Part shown: in pieces, positions 17,971 to 26,130 of the stretch
Layout of the letters: every line of letters starts with the position of its first letter
How positions within the stretch are numbered: position 1 is the stretch's first letter
Assembly (NCBI GenBank): GCA_020633465.1
Contig: JACKDN010000013.1
Coordinates: forward strand, 124,001-188,000
Source: Myxococcales bacterium
Lineage (GTDB): Bacteria; Myxococcota_A; Bradymonadia; UBA7976; UBA1532
Direction of reading: 5' to 3'
DNA: 64,000 nt
The notes under the pieces: model-generated
What the model was told of the DNA's origin: nothing
Seen by the model: only the letters and a program-made list of their open reading frames with translations
Database searches by the model: none
Program-made: the position numbers and the translations under genes

Positions 17971-19055
17971 GCGAGCAGATCGTCCACGCGGCGGGGGTGG
18001 AAGGGATCGCCCTCGAGCAGGCGCTCGACGAAGCGGAGCAGCCGGTCGCGGGTGGCATCATCGACGCGCGGGTACCACACGGGGCTGGCGACGACGAGGC
18101 CGCGCCAGGCGAAGTAGGGGGCCACCACCTCGTACAGGGCGGCGTCGTCGGCGGCGTCCGCCCAGGCGCCCCAGAAGCGATCCCACAGGGCGCGCAGGGC
18201 GCCCTCGAAGGCGCCGCGCTCGACGAGGGCGAAGAAGAGGTAGTTGATCGACAGGCAGGTCAGATCGTCGGCGGGATCACCCGCGGCGCCGCGGCTGCAG
18301 TCGAGGACGCTGAGATCGGTGCCCGCGCGGAACAGCAGGTTGAACGGATGGAAGTCGCCGTGGGTGCGGCGGGCGCGGTGGACCAGGGGGCGCAGGCGCC
18401 AGCGCCAGTCGAGGGCGCGGTGCTCGATCGCGCGCAGGCGGGCCGGCGTGGCGACGGGGTGGTCGGCCGGGTAGCTGTCGCAGAGGCCGAAGATGCCCTC
18501 CCCGCTGCCCAGCAGGTCGCGCACGGCCCGGACGTAGTCGACGGGGCGCGCGGGCGCGCGGTGCAGATCGGCCAGGTAGCGGGCGAGGGCCTCGGCGCGG
18601 GCCAGGTCGGGCACCGGGGCCTCGTCGGCGGCGGCGAGGCGGTGGAGGTCGTCGGCGTACAGGCGCCCCTCGACGAACTCGGTGATCAGGTAGGGCTCGC
18701 CGTCCGGCAGGGGGCGCAGGTCGCCGTCCGGCGTGAAGGCGCCGACCTCGGCGGGGCGGATGTGGCGCGGGATGGCGCCGAAGGTGTCGTGGCACAGCAC
18801 CAGATCGGCGACGCGATCGGCGCGGCGGTGGTGGCCGAAGGGATCGGGGGCCATGGTGCGCAGGACGAGATCGTGGGTGCGGCCGGCGGCGGTGAAGGTG
18901 ACGCGGAGGGGGCGGCCGTAGCCGTAGTCCTTCAGGCCGGCCTGGGCGTCGGCGCCCAGGGGCCGCAGGGCGACCAGATCGGCGTCGGGGTGGCGGGTGC
19001 GGAGCCAGGCCAGGACGCGCGCGGGCTCGACCCGAACGGTGGCGGAGCGTCCCAT
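17967..19055 (-). CDS. APH-family phosphotransferase
   Basis: A 362-residue cytoplasmic enzyme with the aminoglycoside/choline kinase fold. The Brenner motif HGDFHPFNLLF carries the catalytic Asp, and VLDCSRGAAGDPADDL is the metal-binding DxD-type loop with Cys in the usual Asp+1 region. An N-terminal LITEFVEG hinge segment is also present. The substrate is unknown; a small-molecule alcohol or sugar is typical and antibiotic resistance is not implied. It is the middle gene of a leftward operon: the lipoprotein gene stops 10 bases upstream and the P-loop kinase starts inside its stop codon. GAGGAGTAGG upstream of the ATG overlaps the lipoprotein's end, which fits coupled expression. Confidence 0.85.
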   Translation of the reverse strand: MGRSATVRVEPARVLAWLRTRHPDADLVALRPLGADAQAGLKDYGYGRPLRVTFTAAGRTHDLVLRTMAPDPFGHHRRADRVADLVLCHDTFGAIPRHIRPAEVGAFTPDGDLRPLPDGEPYLITEFVEGRLYADDLHRLAAADEAPVPDLARAEALARYLADLHRAPARPVDYVRAVRDLLGSGEGIFGLCDSYPADHPVATPARLRAIEHRALDWRWRLRPLVHRARRTHGDFHPFNLLFRAGTDLSVLDCSRGAAGDPADDLTCLSINYLFFALVERGAFEGALRALWDRFWGAWADAADDAALYEVVAPYFAWRGLVVASPVWYPRVDDATRDRLLRFVERLLEGDPFHPRRVDDLLA

Positions 19056-19065
19056 CAGGTGCAGC

Positions 19066-21263
19066 CTACTCCTCGCAGGCGCCGGTGTCCTCCCAGGCCA
19101 GTACCAGGCCCTCGCCCTCGGTGATGACGCCGGTGTGGCGGGCCAGCCAGTAGGGCTCGATGAGGTCGAGGCCGGGGGACTGCTCGAAGCCGCCGTTGCC
19201 GCCGTGGCCCACGTCGAAGGGGCTGCGCTGCCAGAGGAAGTCGGTGAAGCCGCGCAGGGGCGGGGGCAGGGGCGCGTCGGAGAGGGCGTCGGCGCAGGTG
19301 TCGTCGGCCAGGACGCACTCGGCGGGGCCGCCGGTGCAGGGGCGGGTGATGGGCTCGCCGGGGATGCGGACGCCGAGCAGGGTGACGCCCTCTTCGCACG
19401 CGGCGCGCTCTTCGGGCGAGGGGCAGCGCAGGGCGGTGCCCTCGGGCCACTCGGCGAGGACGCGATCGGCCGGCAGGGCGTAGCTGCGGCGGGGATCGTC
19501 CAGCACGCCCCCGTTGCCGCCCAGCACGGCGAAGGTGGCGCGGGCGCGGGCGCGCGCCGCCTCGGCGGCGGCGGCGTGCTCGGCGGGCGCGGTGGCGGCG
19601 TACATCAGGTCGAACTTCAGGTCGTCCAGGTTGCCGCGCTCGCGCAGCTCGAACTCGGTGTGCATCGCGGCGCGCAGGGGATCGGTCAGCGCGGGATCGT
19701 CGAGCAGGTTGATGAGGCTCCAGAAGGCCGGATAGGTGATGTGGCCGCCGTAGAAGGCGCGGCACCAGTCGGGCACGTCGAGGGCGCCGGCGGTGGCGGC
19801 GACGCGCAGGGTCTGCAGGCGGCCGACGAGCTCGTCGTGGAAGAAGCGGCGGTATTGGGGATCGCCGGTGAACCAGCTGGCCATGGCCGCCAGGTGCATC
19901 AGGTGCACGGCGTCGCCGCCGCGGATGTTGGGGCCGTAGAAGTGGTCGATGCCCCAGGGGCGGGGGCTGTCGCGGCTCATCAGATCGGAGGCGAGCTCGA
20001 GCAGGCGGGCGAGGAACAGGTTGTCGGACAGGTCGATGACGCGGGACGGCTGGAGGGCGATGTCGGCGGGGCAGCCGAGGTCGAGATCGTCGGCGCTGGC
20101 GTCGTTGACCTGACGCAGGACGTAGCCGACGGCGGTGTCGACGGCGGTGAGGTCGATGTCGCCGGGGTCGAGGGCGAGGCGGCCGCCGCCGAGGAAGGCC
20201 TGCAGGGCGTTCAGGACGTCGGGGTTGGCTTGGACGTTGCGCACCTCGATGCGGTCGAGGCGCTTGAGATAGCAGGTGATGTGGGTGGCGATGCGGGCCT
20301 TCAGGGCGTCGTCGCGCAGCAGGCCGTAGACGAGCGGGAAGGACACCATCGGGCCGGTGTACTGGTCGATGGACGGGTTGCCGTGCCACATCGGGGTGAC
20401 GCCCTCGGCGGCGTAGGCGGCGGGCGGATCCTCCAGGCGGTCGAGCGGGAAGGCGTGGTCGCGGTGGTCGACGCCGCGGTGGTCGACGATGTGATCCGGG
20501 GTGGGGGAGGGGCCGGGCTCGATCTGTCCCCAGTGGTGGCGCGCGAGGTAGCCGGGGACGCCGGTGACGTCGAACAGGGCGAGCAGCTGGCGCACCTTGC
20601 GCTCCATGCGGGCGTAGTCGGCCTCGGTGCCCGTGGCGGCGAAGCGCAGGGCGTAGGCGTCGAGGGCCACGCCGGTCCAGATGGCGGCGTCGCCCGCGCC
20701 GGCGTAGCCGTGGAAGTGGGCGGGATCGCCCCAGGTGGCCTCGGGCGTGCCGGGCGGCATGGCCTGGTCGAAGACGCGCTGGACGGTCTGGCCGTCGGGC
20801 TGGTGATAGCGGTCGTAGCGGCGCTCGGCGCGCAGGACGCGTCGGAGCAGGGGGTCGGGCTCGACGAAGGCGGCGGCGGCGGGATCGTAGGTGGCGCAGC
20901 GCAGGGCGCGGCCGGCGACGCAGGCGGTGGCCTCGTAGGTCGCGCAGCTGTCGACCGGGGCGCCAGCGAGGGGATCGGGGGGCGCGGTCAGCGGCGCGTG
21001 GATCGGCAGCGGCGGCGGCGGGCGGCGTCCGGCGGGCGGCGTCGGGGCGGCGTCAGGGCGGCGTCAGGGGGCGCGCGGGGCGGCGTCGGGGCGGCGGCGT
21101 CGGCGGCGCGGGCGTCGGCGGCGCGGGCGTCCTGCGGTGGCGCGGCGTCCGGCTGCGCGTCGGTCGGGGCCGCGTCGGCGCGGGCGTCGGAGGAGGAGGC
21201 GGCGGAGCCGCCGTCGTCGCAGGCGACGAGCAGCAGCGCGATGGGGAGCAGCGAGCGGCGCAT
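19066..21263 (-). CDS. Large lipoprotein, reading frame broken in the linker
   Basis: The leader begins at 21263 with MRRSLLPIALLLVACDD, a clear lipobox followed by an Asp/Ala/Pro linker. The body is a different frame: from about 21060 it reads without stops through LAGAPVDSCATYEATAC to the TAG at 19066, giving about 640 helical residues with no family I can name. The body keeps its sense well upstream of its first in-frame ATG (20760), so the leader and body belong together. The frame changes around 21045-21066 inside GCC/CCG repeats, where one extra C would restore a continuous linker. The gene is therefore either hit by a sequencing indel or newly frameshifted. It heads the operon with the phosphotransferase and kinase. 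Confidence 0.65.
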
Positions 21264-21918
21264 GGCGCCATGGACGCCGCGAGGACGGCGCGGCGCAAGG
21301 CTGGCGGCGGTGCGGCGGGCGGGCGCGCGCGCCGCGAGGACGGCGCGGCGCAAGGCTGGCGGCGGTGTGGCGGCGGTGCGCTGGCCGCGGGGACGGCGCG
21401 GCGCAAGGCTGGCGGCGGTGCGGCATGCGCGCGCGCGGGGACGGCGCGGCGCAAGGCTGGCAGCGCGGCGGGCGCGCGCGCCGCGAGGACGGCGCTGCGG
21501 CTGCGCGGGGCGGCGTGCGCGCGGGCTGGCGCCTGCGCGGGGCGGCGACTGCGGGGCTGCTACTGCGCGGGGGACCCTGGGGCGGCGCGCCGGTGCCCGG
21601 CGCGCCGACGGCTTTGGGGGGCGCGGCGCTGGCGGCGGGCGCCTCGGCCAGGGCCTCGGTGGCGGCGCGCTGGGCGCGGAGGGCCTCGTCCTGCTGGGTC
21701 TTCGCGGCGGGGGCCTGCTCGGACTGAGCCCCGGGCGGGCCCTTGGCCAGCATCGGGCGGATGTCGACGCCCTTCGTCAGCAGGCCGCGCAGATAGGACG
21801 TCCAGGCGGCGTGCTGACGCTGCTGCTCGTACGCGGCGAGGAGATCCTCGGGGCGCTCGGCCGGCTCGCGGCGGGCGCCCTGGTCGCGGTCGAAGTCGTG
21901 CAGGTAGGCGTCTCCCAC
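21064..21918 (-). CDS. Hypothetical protein with repeat-encoded Arg/Pro-rich tail
   Basis: From a GTG at 21918 the first 120 residues look like a normal soluble protein, with a DFDRDQG segment, a predicted helix around AAYEQQRQHAAW and a TKGVDIRPMLAKG segment; I recognise no family. Beyond about 21600 the frame enters tandem repeats and becomes an Arg/Pro/Ala-rich tail with recurring RRQPCAAPS units that overlaps the start of the downstream lipoprotein by 200 bases. The tail may not be translated as written: an indel in the repeats could move the true stop. The N-terminal part is the more trustworthy. Confidence 0.4.
   Translation of the reverse strand: MGDAYLHDFDRDQGARREPAERPEDLLAAYEQQRQHAAWTSYLRGLLTKGVDIRPMLAKGPPGAQSEQAPAAKTQQDEALRAQRAATEALAEAPAASAAPPKAVGAPGTGAPPQGPPRSSSPAVAAPRRRQPARTPPRAAAAPSSRRARPPRCQPCAAPSPRARMPHRRQPCAAPSPRPAHRRHTAASLAPRRPRGARARPPHRRQPCAAPSSRRPWRHAPLAAPHRAAARRLRRRRLRRLLLRRPRRRGPDRRAAGRRATAGRPRRRRPRRRRRRPDAAPRAP
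21281..21500. repeat. Five-copy imperfect tandem repeat, about 48-55 bp
   Basis: The core GGACGGCGCGGCGCAAGGCT recurs four times, with copies starting near 21281, 21336, 21389 and 21437, and a degenerate fifth starts near 21485. The spacing is 55, 53, 48 and 48 bases. It lies directly upstream of the lipoprotein start at 21263 and within the tail of the preceding frame. The unequal period argues against a protein-level repeat as the only explanation. Confidence 0.8.
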
Positions 21919-22214
21919 GGCGCGCAGTATGGCGACTGTGGCGGGCCGGCGCCAGCCCGGCGCGTGGGGGCGGCGGCGCTGCCACCGCCCCGAGGCATCG
22001 CCGCGAGCCCGGTCCGGCGGCCGGCCCAGCGCCCACTTTTTTGGGGGCGCCCTTCACTTTTGTGCAACACGCGCCCGTTTTGTCCGATAGAGCGAAGCGA
22101 CCCGCCCGCCCCCGGCGACGCCCCCGAAATCGGGTGGGTGGGGGTTGGGGATGGCCCGGCGCGAACGGCCGGGCCGCCCGGGCCGCCGCGACCGTCGCCT
22201 GGGAGGCCGCCCCC

Positions 22215-22667
22215 GTGTACGTCCCGATGACCGCCGCCGGCGCCGCGCTGGTGGTTCTCGCCGCTGGCGCGGGCGTCGCGTCGCCCGCGGCGGCAGCCGC
22301 GCCCGCCAACGCCCTGCACCTCGAGGCCGGCGGCCCGTTCTTCACCGGCGGCGTCCAATACGAGCGCCGCGTCGCCGCCGCCTGGCTGCTGCGCGGCGGC
22401 TACGGCCTGGTGCCCCTCGACCTGCGCGACGCCGAGGCGCCGGTCCACGTCCTCACCGTCGGCGGCGGCTGGGCCCCGCCCGTCGGCCGGCGCGGCCTCG
22501 AGGCCACGCTCGGCGCCACCCTGCTGACCGACGGCGCCGACACCCTCGCCCAGCCCGCGCTGTTCCTCGGCTTCCGCGACCAACGCGCCGCGGCGCTCGT
22601 GTGGCGCCTGGGCTTCACGCTCCGCCCCGTACCCTGGCCCACGGCCTCTCTCGGCTGGGCCTTCTGA
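22215..22667 (+). CDS. Small exported beta-barrel-like protein
   Basis: A 150-residue protein from GTG 22215 (GGGAGG at 22201-22206), with an ATG four codons later as an alternative. An N-terminal signal peptide ends around the AAAAAPA stretch. The rest alternates hydrophobic and polar residues in short strands rich in Gly and aromatic residues (GGPFFTGGVQYERR, LFLGFRDQRAAALVWRLG), ending in an aromatic residue as outer-membrane strands often do. No family is recognised. The 296-base gap upstream contains a lower-GC patch (22035-22095) with a GGGCGC/GCGCCC hairpin followed by GTTTTG that could be a promoter or attenuator. Confidence 0.65.
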   Translation: MYVPMTAAGAALVVLAAGAGVASPAAAAAPANALHLEAGGPFFTGGVQYERRVAAAWLLRGGYGLVPLDLRDAEAPVHVLTVGGGWAPPVGRRGLEATLGATLLTDGADTLAQPALFLGFRDQRAAALVWRLGFTLRPVPWPTASLGWAF

Positions 22668-22671
22668 TCCG

Positions 22672-23037
22672 TCAGCGCGGCGCGGCGCGCGCGTAGCTGC
22701 ACTCGAGCAGCACGACGTCGCCGCCGGCCGTGCCCTGGCTGACCGCGCCGTCGGCGTCCACCCGGGCGGCGAACGCGTCGGTCGTCTGCAGGCGGCCGCG
22801 CACGCGCACCTCGACGCCCACGAGATCGGCGGGCCAGGCGTCGACGCCCCGGCAGTAGACGTCGCCGTGCGCGGTCCCGGTCACCACGGCGCCCAGCTTG
22901 GCGTTCTGCGCCACGCCGACCAGCTCGACGATCGCCGCGGGCGCGCTGCTCGGCGCCGACGTCGGGCCGCTGCCCGGCGCCCCCCGCGCGCCGGCGCATC
23001 CCACCAGCAGCAGGCCCCCCCACTGTGCCCAACGCAT
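22672..23037 (-). CDS. Small lipoprotein, possible OB-fold
   Basis: A 121-residue lipoprotein with lipobox LLVGC at about residues 10-14, a Gly/Ser/Ala/Pro spacer, then a compact beta-rich domain of about 80 residues with a GVEVRVRGRLQ strand. The pattern of alternating strands with Gly turns is suggestive of an OB fold but not diagnostic. Two cysteines (in VYCRG and LLECSY) may form a disulfide. It converges with the beta-barrel-like gene, with 4 bases between stops, and diverges from the OmpA-like lipoprotein across a 220-base gap. Confidence 0.7.
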   Translation of the reverse strand: MRWAQWGGLLLVGCAGARGAPGSGPTSAPSSAPAAIVELVGVAQNAKLGAVVTGTAHGDVYCRGVDAWPADLVGVEVRVRGRLQTTDAFAARVDADGAVSQGTAGGDVVLLECSYARAAPR

Positions 23038-23257
23038 CCATCACCTCCCGCTCGGCCGCAGCATAGCCCGCGCGCCTGCTGTGTCCCACCCTGCCCCGCG
23101 GTCGCCGCCTCGCGAGACCGGCGGCCCCGCCCACCGACGGAGCCACCGCCGTTTCCGCGTCGGCACGGCCGCTGCACTCGTTCCCCCCCGAACCGCCCGA
23201 CATCCCCGGGCACTCAGGCGGCGCCCCGCGCCGCCACGGTCGAACGAGGAGAGCGCC

Positions 23258-23815
23258 ATGCACCGTCGAGCCCGCCGCCGAACCCGCGCCCCCCAGCTGC
23301 TGCTGGCCGCGCTCGGCTTGGCGATCGGCCCGACCGCGTGCGCGCCCCGCAGCTCGATCGGCGCCGTCGCCGCGCCCGCGCCCGACGCGCTGCCTCACTG
23401 TGACGCCGACACGCTGCCCGCGCCCCGCTTCGAGCCGGGCACCGCGCACCTCGCGCCCGAGGCCGCCGCGTCGTTGGCCGACCTGGCCGCGTGCCTGCGC
23501 CGCCCGACGCACGATCCCTTCCACGTGGTCGTCGTGGCCGATCCTGCCGCGCCCCTGGAGGTCGAGCGCGCCGTCACGGTGCGCGCCCACCTGGCGGCCC
23601 TGGGCGTGCCGCCCGCCCACGTCGTCGCCCGCGCCCCCGGCGCCGTCGCCGCGCGCGCGACGCCCTTCGCGGGCGGTGACGATCGTCTGATCCTCGTCAC
23701 CAGCCGTCACCTCGGCCCGGGTTGCCTGACGCACATGGCCGAGGCGCCGACCCCCGAAACTGTGTCCACCCCCCGAAAGGAGATCCCATGGAGCTCGCCA
23801 CCCCCAACAATCTGA
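23258..23815 (+). CDS. OmpA-like lipoprotein, degenerate peptidoglycan-binding domain
   Basis: A 185-residue lipoprotein; the leader ends at the lipobox GPTAC. The folded part follows the OmpA C-terminal pattern: FEPGTAHLAPEAAASLADLA matches the F...a...L domain entry, a strand VVVVADP replaces the usual GHTD, and VRAHLAALGVPPAHVVARAPG matches the helix-strand that follows. The key Asp and Arg that hold diaminopimelate are not clearly kept, so binding to peptidoglycan may be lost. It is a likely paralogue of the lipoprotein at 25350. Its 3' end overlaps the start of the next gene by 28 bases in another frame. Confidence 0.7.
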   Translation: MHRRARRRTRAPQLLLAALGLAIGPTACAPRSSIGAVAAPAPDALPHCDADTLPAPRFEPGTAHLAPEAAASLADLAACLRRPTHDPFHVVVVADPAAPLEVERAVTVRAHLAALGVPPAHVVARAPGAVAARATPFAGGDDRLILVTSRHLGPGCLTHMAEAPTPETVSTPRKEIPWSSPPPTI

Positions 23816-24249
23816 GCGATGACACCCTCGACGCGCTCGACGATCTGATCGCCGCCAACATCGACGGCGCCAAGGTGCTCGACGAGGCCGGCGATCAGGT
23901 GCGCACGCTGGGTGACAGCGTCGATCTCGCGTCGATCGCCGCCGTCCACCGCGCCCACGCGCAGGAGCTGCAGCAGCTGCAGCGCCAGAACCGCCGCCGG
24001 CCCGAGAACGACGGCACGTTCGGGGGCAAGGCCCACAAGGCCTGGACCAGCTTCCGCACGGCGCTGAACGCGGGCAACCCCGACGTCGCGCTGCTCGAGG
24101 CGCGCCGCGCCGAGGAGCGCGTCTGCGACGCCTACGCCGAGGCCATCAAGGACGCCGGCAGCAACCCGGTCAACGACGTCCTGCACCGCCAGCTGCGCGC
24201 CGTGAAGAAGCAGCGCGATCACCTCGAGCAGGAGCGCGAGAACCGCTGA
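23788..24249 (+). CDS. PA2169/DUF2383-type four-helix-bundle protein
   Basis: A 153-residue soluble all-helical protein. LSDDTLDALDDLIAANIDGA followed by a second helix and FRTALNAGN with LLEARRAEERVCDAYAEA fits the ferritin-like four-helix bundle family named after PA2169. Family members are often stress-induced and the biochemical function is unknown. AAAGGAG at 23777-23783 gives a strong ribosome site for the ATG at 23788. The C-terminus is a charged coiled-coil-like segment (RAVKKQRDHLEQER). Overlap with the preceding lipoprotein gene implies co-transcription. Confidence 0.75.
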   Translation: MELATPNNLSDDTLDALDDLIAANIDGAKVLDEAGDQVRTLGDSVDLASIAAVHRAHAQELQQLQRQNRRRPENDGTFGGKAHKAWTSFRTALNAGNPDVALLEARRAEERVCDAYAEAIKDAGSNPVNDVLHRQLRAVKKQRDHLEQERENR

Positions 24250-24675
24250 TCCCCCGCGGGGCGCGCCGCGCCGCGGTGCGCCCCGCCGCGCTCGCCGTCC
24301 CGACCAGCCCGCCGTCCCGACCAGCCCGCCGCCCCGACCAGCCCGCCGTCCCGACGAGCCTGACCCACCTCCCGACCGTTCGACCCTCCTCCCGAGCCGC
24401 TCCGCGCCGCGGCGCGCGCGCCTCGCGCCAGGGCTCCGCTCGCCAGCGTCGGCGGGCATCGGGGGCCTGTCGTCGCGGTGCGACGCCGCCGCGCCGGGCC
24501 CTCCGCTGGCTCCCGCGCCCGGCGACGGCATCCCATCCCGCCCCACCCCGCGGCCCGGTCGGGACGCGCGGCCCCACGAATACCTCGTTTTGCCCCGTTT
24601 TCGCTGTTCGGGGCCCCGTGGCACGGGCACTGCAATCGGCAGCCATCGAATGTCAACGATGATAGGAGTCGGCCC
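24250..24675. other. 426-base gap with 17-bp tandem repeats
   Basis: No convincing gene. It contains four near-perfect copies of a 17-base unit (GCCGTCCCGACCAGCCC) at 24294-24310, 24311-24327, 24328-24344 and 24345-24361. A period of 17 cannot preserve a reading frame, which confirms the stretch is non-coding. The downstream part (24580-24660) is lower in GC and probably carries the promoter for the gene at 24676. Confidence 0.75.
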
Positions 24676-25338
24676 ATGCGCTCGCTCACCTGCTGCCTCA
24701 TCGCCGGCGGCGCGCTCTTCACGGCGCCCGCCCTGGCCCAGATCAAGACCGTCCCGGTCGAGGAGCCCGCCGAGGAGCTGCCCCCGCCCCAGGACGACAA
24801 CGACCCCGCCCCGCCCGCCGCCGTCCCCCGCGGCCCCGAGGCCGGCGTGACCGAGCAGGCCGGTATCGGCGGCACGCAGGCCTACGGCCGCGCCGGCGTG
24901 CTCGAGCTGGGTGGCTCGATTGGGTTCACCAGCGCCGAGGACTTCACCCAGGTGAGCGCCAACCCGCAGATCGGCTGGTTCTTCGCCGACAACCTGCAGC
25001 TGTCGGCCCTGTCCGGCGTGACCTACGCCGAGGTCGACGACGACAGCGCCACCACCTTCTCGCTGGTCGCCGAGCCCAGCTACCACCTGCCCTTCAACGA
25101 CCGCACCTTCGCGTTCTTCGGCCTCGGCGCGGGCGTCGCCTACGCCAGCGATCCGGGCGCCGGCTTCCTCGTGCAGCCCCGCCTGGGCATGAACTTCCTC
25201 GTCGGTCGCTCGGGCATCCTGTCGCCCTACGTCAGCGCCCAGTACAGCACCGTCGACTCCGTCTCGACGCAGCGCGGCACCGTCCTCGCCGTCGACTTCG
25301 CCGTCGCCGGCAACATCGGCTACACGGTGATGTGGTGA
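24676..25338 (+). CDS. Outer-membrane beta-barrel protein
   Basis: A 220-residue exported protein with AGGAGT before the ATG and a signal peptide ending ALAQ (about residue 22). A Pro/Glu/Asp linker follows, then about 165 residues of amphipathic strands with Gly and aromatic girdles (GGSIGFTSAEDFTQVSANPQ, IGWFFADNLQLSAL, FAFFGLGAGVAYAS). It ends IGYTVMW, the C-terminal aromatic typical of BAM-assembled barrels. It resembles the OmpW/OprF-N small barrel class, probably 8 strands. It is followed 11 bases later by an OmpA-domain lipoprotein, suggesting the pair links outer membrane and cell wall. Confidence 0.8.
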   Translation: MRSLTCCLIAGGALFTAPALAQIKTVPVEEPAEELPPPQDDNDPAPPAAVPRGPEAGVTEQAGIGGTQAYGRAGVLELGGSIGFTSAEDFTQVSANPQIGWFFADNLQLSALSGVTYAEVDDDSATTFSLVAEPSYHLPFNDRTFAFFGLGAGVAYASDPGAGFLVQPRLGMNFLVGRSGILSPYVSAQYSTVDSVSTQRGTVLAVDFAVAGNIGYTVMW

Positions 25339-25349
25339 GGGGGCGCGTC

Positions 25350-26018
25350 GTGCGATCCGCGATGCCCTTGACGGTGTTGGCCGTCCTCGCGCTGCCCGGC
25401 TGCGGTCAGCGCGAGGCCATGACGGCCGACGAGGTGGTGGCCCACGAGTGGGTCGACCTGAACTACGACACGAATCTGGCCGACAACTGCGAGCGCTACG
25501 GGCTCGAGGCCCCGCGCTTCCGCTACGACGACGCGCAGGTCACCGAGGCCGCGACGCACCAGCTGCGCACGCTGGCCACCTGCCTGTCGCAGCCCCCGCT
25601 GTCCGAGGCGACGGTGCTGCTGACCGGGCACACCGATCCGCGCGGCGCCGAGCGCTACAACCTGGATCTGGGCCTGGCCCGCGCCCGCCACGTGCAGCAG
25701 GTGCTCGTCGAGCACGGCGTCGATCCCGCGCGGATCGTCGTGGCGTCGGCCGGTGAGCGGGACGCCGATGGCCGGCGCGCCGCCTTCTCGCACGATCGCC
25801 GCGTCGACATCGCCGCGGTCAGCGCCGTGCGTGGGCGCGCCGTGACGTCGCGGCGCGCGCCCGCCACCTTCGACGAGCGCGCCGACGTCGACGAGGATGG
25901 CGTCGACGAGCCCGACCTGTACCCGCGGGCCGAGACGGATCAGCGGCGAGAGGCCCGGCCCTACCCGGCCCAGCGTGACGTCGACGACGACGGCGCGGAC
26001 GAGCCGCCGGGCACCTGA
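25350..26018 (+). CDS. OmpA/Pal-type peptidoglycan-binding lipoprotein
   Basis: A 222-residue lipoprotein, lipobox LALPGC. The GTG at 25350 is preferred because GAGGGGG sits 7 bases upstream and it gives a compact leader. The OmpA_C domain is well kept: TGHTDPRG, the ERYNLDLGLARARHVQQVL helix, GVDPARIVVASAGERD and the closing HDRRVDI, including the Asp and Arg that bind diaminopimelate. A strongly acidic Asp/Glu-rich tail of about 50 residues follows (repeated DVDEDGVDEPD-like units), unusual for Pal. It is predicted to tether the outer membrane to the cell wall. Confidence 0.88.
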   Translation: MRSAMPLTVLAVLALPGCGQREAMTADEVVAHEWVDLNYDTNLADNCERYGLEAPRFRYDDAQVTEAATHQLRTLATCLSQPPLSEATVLLTGHTDPRGAERYNLDLGLARARHVQQVLVEHGVDPARIVVASAGERDADGRRAAFSHDRRVDIAAVSAVRGRAVTSRRAPATFDERADVDEDGVDEPDLYPRAETDQRREARPYPAQRDVDDDGADEPPGT

Positions 26019-26050
26019 GCCGCCCGCGACCCCCGCCACGACGAGCACGC

Positions 26051-26081
26051 CGAACGGCCGCGGCCCACCCGCGGCCGTTCG
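26051..26081. terminator. Strong bidirectional hairpin between convergent genes
   Basis: CGAACGGCCGC (26051-26061) and GCGGCCGTTCG (26071-26081) form a perfect 11-bp stem with a 9-base loop, midway between the stops at 26018 and 26131. There is no T-tract, as is common in high-GC genomes. Confidence 0.75.
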
Positions 26082-26130
26082 TGCGTCCGGCCGCCCACGA
26101 CGCGGCCCGCTCGTCGCGTGCCCGACCCGC

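Noticed and set aside
21281..21500. CRISPR array
   Set aside because: The intervals are variants of each other, the period varies and no cas gene is present.
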